This document shows, piece after piece, positions 8,177-9,183 of a stretch of DNA of 9,183 nucleotides (position 1 is its first letter; the number at the start of each line of letters is the position of its first letter). The position numbers were made by a program, and so were the translations under genes. The notes under the pieces are model-generated. The model saw only the letters and a list, made by a program, of their open reading frames with translations. It was not told the origin of the DNA and did no database searches. The DNA comes from Sediminibacterium sp. (GTDB lineage Bacteria; Bacteroidota; Bacteroidia; Chitinophagales; Chitinophagaceae). The DNA is taken from contig JAURIP010000046.1 of assembly GCA_030832695.1 (NCBI GenBank), forward strand, positions 1-9,183, read 5' to 3'.

Positions 8177-8198
8177 AAAGGTAAAATTAGTTTTTACC
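8174..8198 (-). terminator. Small hairpin with U-tract, terminator-like on the minus strand
   Basis: Read on the minus strand, GGTAAAA (8198-8192) pairs with TTTTACC (8186-8180) around the 5-nt loop ACTAA, and six T follow directly (8179-8174). Read on the plus strand there is no U-tract, so the element has a direction. The stem is 7 bp with only two G-C pairs, so it would be weak. It could end transcripts entering from the right before the operon promoter, or attenuate a longer operon transcript. Which one depends on where the transcription start lies. Confidence 0.35.
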
Positions 8199-8315
8199 AT
8201 AAAAATATTCATCAAAGTTGTTGATTATCATTGTATTACGTAAAATACCAAAAGCGAGATTTAATCCTTTTAAGGATATTGAATAAACCCCAGACTTAGA
8301 TAACTTAAAGCACTT

Positions 8316-8323
8316 TATATTTG
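8316..8323 (+). promoter_or_regulatory. Candidate -7 element for the beta-helix gene
   Basis: TATATTTG is an exact match to the Bacteroidota primary-sigma -7 consensus TAnnTTTG. It lies 53 nt before the ATG at 8377, giving a plausible leader of about 45-50 nt. The -33 side is poor: the nearest partial match is TTAG at 8296-8299, spaced 16 nt instead of about 19. The direction and distance fit the plus-strand gene. Confidence 0.4.
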
Positions 8324-8376
8324 GATTAGAAAAAATAGAGATACATAAAATCATTATTTTTATAAAATTTTTAAAA

Positions 8377-9183
8377 ATGCAATTTATTAAATTGAAATAC
8401 TTGATCATCGCCATATTTTTTTCCTCTGCGATGTATGGTCAAAATTTTTATGTGTCAAAAAAAGGGAATGATAAAAATAATGGAAGTATTGAAAGTCCAG
8501 TAGCAAGTTTAACGGCAGCACAAAAATTGGTAAGAAATTATAAAGCAAAAAATACAAAAGGGATCACTGTAAATATTGCACCTGGTCAATATAATTTAAC
8601 AAGCACTTTTGTTTTAAACGAACAAGACAGCGGTCAAGCTGGAAAAGAAATTACTTGGCAAGCAGACAAAACTGGTACCGTAACTATTACAGGAGGCAAA
8701 AATATTCAACCAAGTGCATTTAGTATAATTAAAGATGCTTCAATAATCAAAAGGTTAAATGAAAATGCTGCTGGGCATGTGTTACAGGTGCATTTACCTA
8801 ATATTGGAATAACTGATTTTGGATCACACAAGCAATTTGGACATACCATTGCAGTTACGCCTGCTCCATTACAATTATTTTTTAATGGTGATCCAATGAC
8901 ACTTGCTAGATACCCAAATAAGGGATATATCAAAATGGGAAAAGTAATTGATAAGGGATCGGTTCCAAGAATGTTAGACAAATCTAACAGAGGCGGAAAA
9001 TTTGAATATACAGATGCGCGACACGCAAAATGGCAGGGACAAGAGGATATATGGTTAAGTGGTACTTTCAATTATGGCTATGCCGATGATTATATAAATG
9101 TAAAGTCAATTGATACTGTGCAAAAAACAGTTCAGTTAGCAATGCCCCATTTGTATGGAATAGCAAGCGGCAGAGATTTTCAG
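8377..9183 (+). CDS. Secreted right-handed beta-helix (pectate-lyase-like) protein, 3' end cut by window
   Basis: An open frame of 269 codons runs from ATG 8377 off the right edge. Residues 1-21 form a signal peptide (KLKYLIIAIFFSSAMYG, cleavage near G21-Q22), so it is exported. The mature protein begins NFYVSKKGNDKNNGSIESPV (23-42), the opening of many right-handed parallel beta-helix proteins (YVSxxGxDxNxGTxxxPxxTL). ITVNIAPGQYNLTSTFVL (63-80) and ITWQADKTGTVTITGG (92-107) fit first beta-helix coils, and LQLFFNGDPMTLARYPNKGY (165-184) matches a segment characteristic of large secreted beta-helix glycan-active proteins. Members include glycosidases and polysaccharide lyases; the catalytic region would lie beyond the window, so no activity is assigned. 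A Shine-Dalgarno is absent but the leader before ATG is A-rich, as usual in Bacteroidota. It is transcribed divergently from the cytochrome operon and may share its regulation. Confidence 0.82.
   Translation, partial: MQFIKLKYLIIAIFFSSAMYGQNFYVSKKGNDKNNGSIESPVASLTAAQKLVRNYKAKNTKGITVNIAPGQYNLTSTFVLNEQDSGQAGKEITWQADKTGTVTITGGKNIQPSAFSIIKDASIIKRLNENAAGHVLQVHLPNIGITDFGSHKQFGHTIAVTPAPLQLFFNGDPMTLARYPNKGYIKMGKVIDKGSVPRMLDKSNRGGKFEYTDARHAKWQGQEDIWLSGTFNYGYADDYINVKSIDTVQKTVQLAMPHLYGIASGRDFQ

Larger units (their letters stand above)
8118..8376. other. Divergent intergenic region, about 259 bp
   Basis: This very AT-rich stretch separates the minus-strand operon from the plus-strand beta-helix gene and must hold the promoters of both. 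It contains a hairpin with a U-tract on the minus strand (8174-8198), a clean TAnnTTTG element facing right (8316-8323), and short dyads: AATAC-GT-GTATT at 8126-8137, TTACGTAA at 8236-8243, and ATCCTT-TT-AAGGAT at 8264-8277. No tRNA, riboswitch fold or regulator gene is visible. A 75-codon open frame on the minus strand (8414-8187) crosses most of it and is discussed as a finding rather than called a gene. Confidence 0.7.

Noticed and set aside
8706..9071. 121-codon minus-strand frame opposite the beta-helix gene
   Set aside because: It is antisense to a frame with a signal peptide and family motifs; its Cys-rich look comes from reverse reading.
1..9183. CRISPR array, tRNA, rRNA, insertion sequence or attachment site
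   Set aside because: I saw no regularly spaced repeats, transposase motifs, terminal inverted repeats or RNA gene sequence anywhere in the window.

Overview
The window looks like chromosome from a low-GC member of the Bacteroidota, probably a Chitinophagales/Sphingobacteriales-type environmental organism. This is inference from four things: high AT content, start sites without Shine-Dalgarno sequences but with A/T-rich leaders, a TAnnTTTG-type -7 element, and lipoprotein and Sus-era secretion signals typical of the phylum. No 16S or housekeeping marker is present, so the placement is not firm.

Layout. Positions 1 to 8117 hold one tightly packed minus-strand operon of five genes, read from right to left. 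(1) 8117-4932 is a 1061-aa lipoprotein with Planctomycete-type cytochrome c (PSCyt1), DUF1549 (PSCyt2), a LamG-like lectin domain and DUF1553 (PSD1). (2) 4932-3463 is a DUF1501 protein with a Tat signal and lipobox. (3) 3466-2114 is a membrane protein joining DUF2231, a heme-c domain and C-terminal leucine-rich repeats. (4) 2103-1276 is a phytanoyl-CoA dioxygenase (PhyH) family Fe(II)/2-oxoglutarate oxygenase. (5) 1260 to the left edge is a GH78-like (alpha-L-rhamnosidase-type) glycosidase, cut by the window. The junctions are a 1-nt overlap (TAATG), a 4-nt overlap (ATGA), a 10-nt gap and a 15-nt gap, so co-transcription and partly coupled translation are very likely. A 259-bp divergent intergenic region (8118-8376) follows, with candidate promoters, a small terminator-like hairpin and short dyads. 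From 8377 a plus-strand gene for a secreted right-handed beta-helix protein (pectate-lyase-like fold) runs off the right edge.

How the genes may work together. DUF1549/DUF1553 and DUF1501 proteins are neighbours across Planctomycetes and Verrucomicrobia, where they expand massively alongside polysaccharide-degradation genes; their biochemical role is unsettled. Here the same module sits in a Bacteroidota-like genome with a membrane heme protein, an oxygenase and a glycosidase, and opposite a beta-helix carbohydrate-active candidate. A reasonable inference is an exported, heme-dependent system for binding and processing a glycan or glycoside (possibly rhamnose-containing), with a lectin-bearing cytochrome lipoprotein at the surface and an electron path through the DUF2231 membrane cytochrome. 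No SusC/SusD pair, transcription regulator, cytochrome c maturation gene or transporter is visible. The assignment to glycan use therefore rests on the two end genes and on family context.
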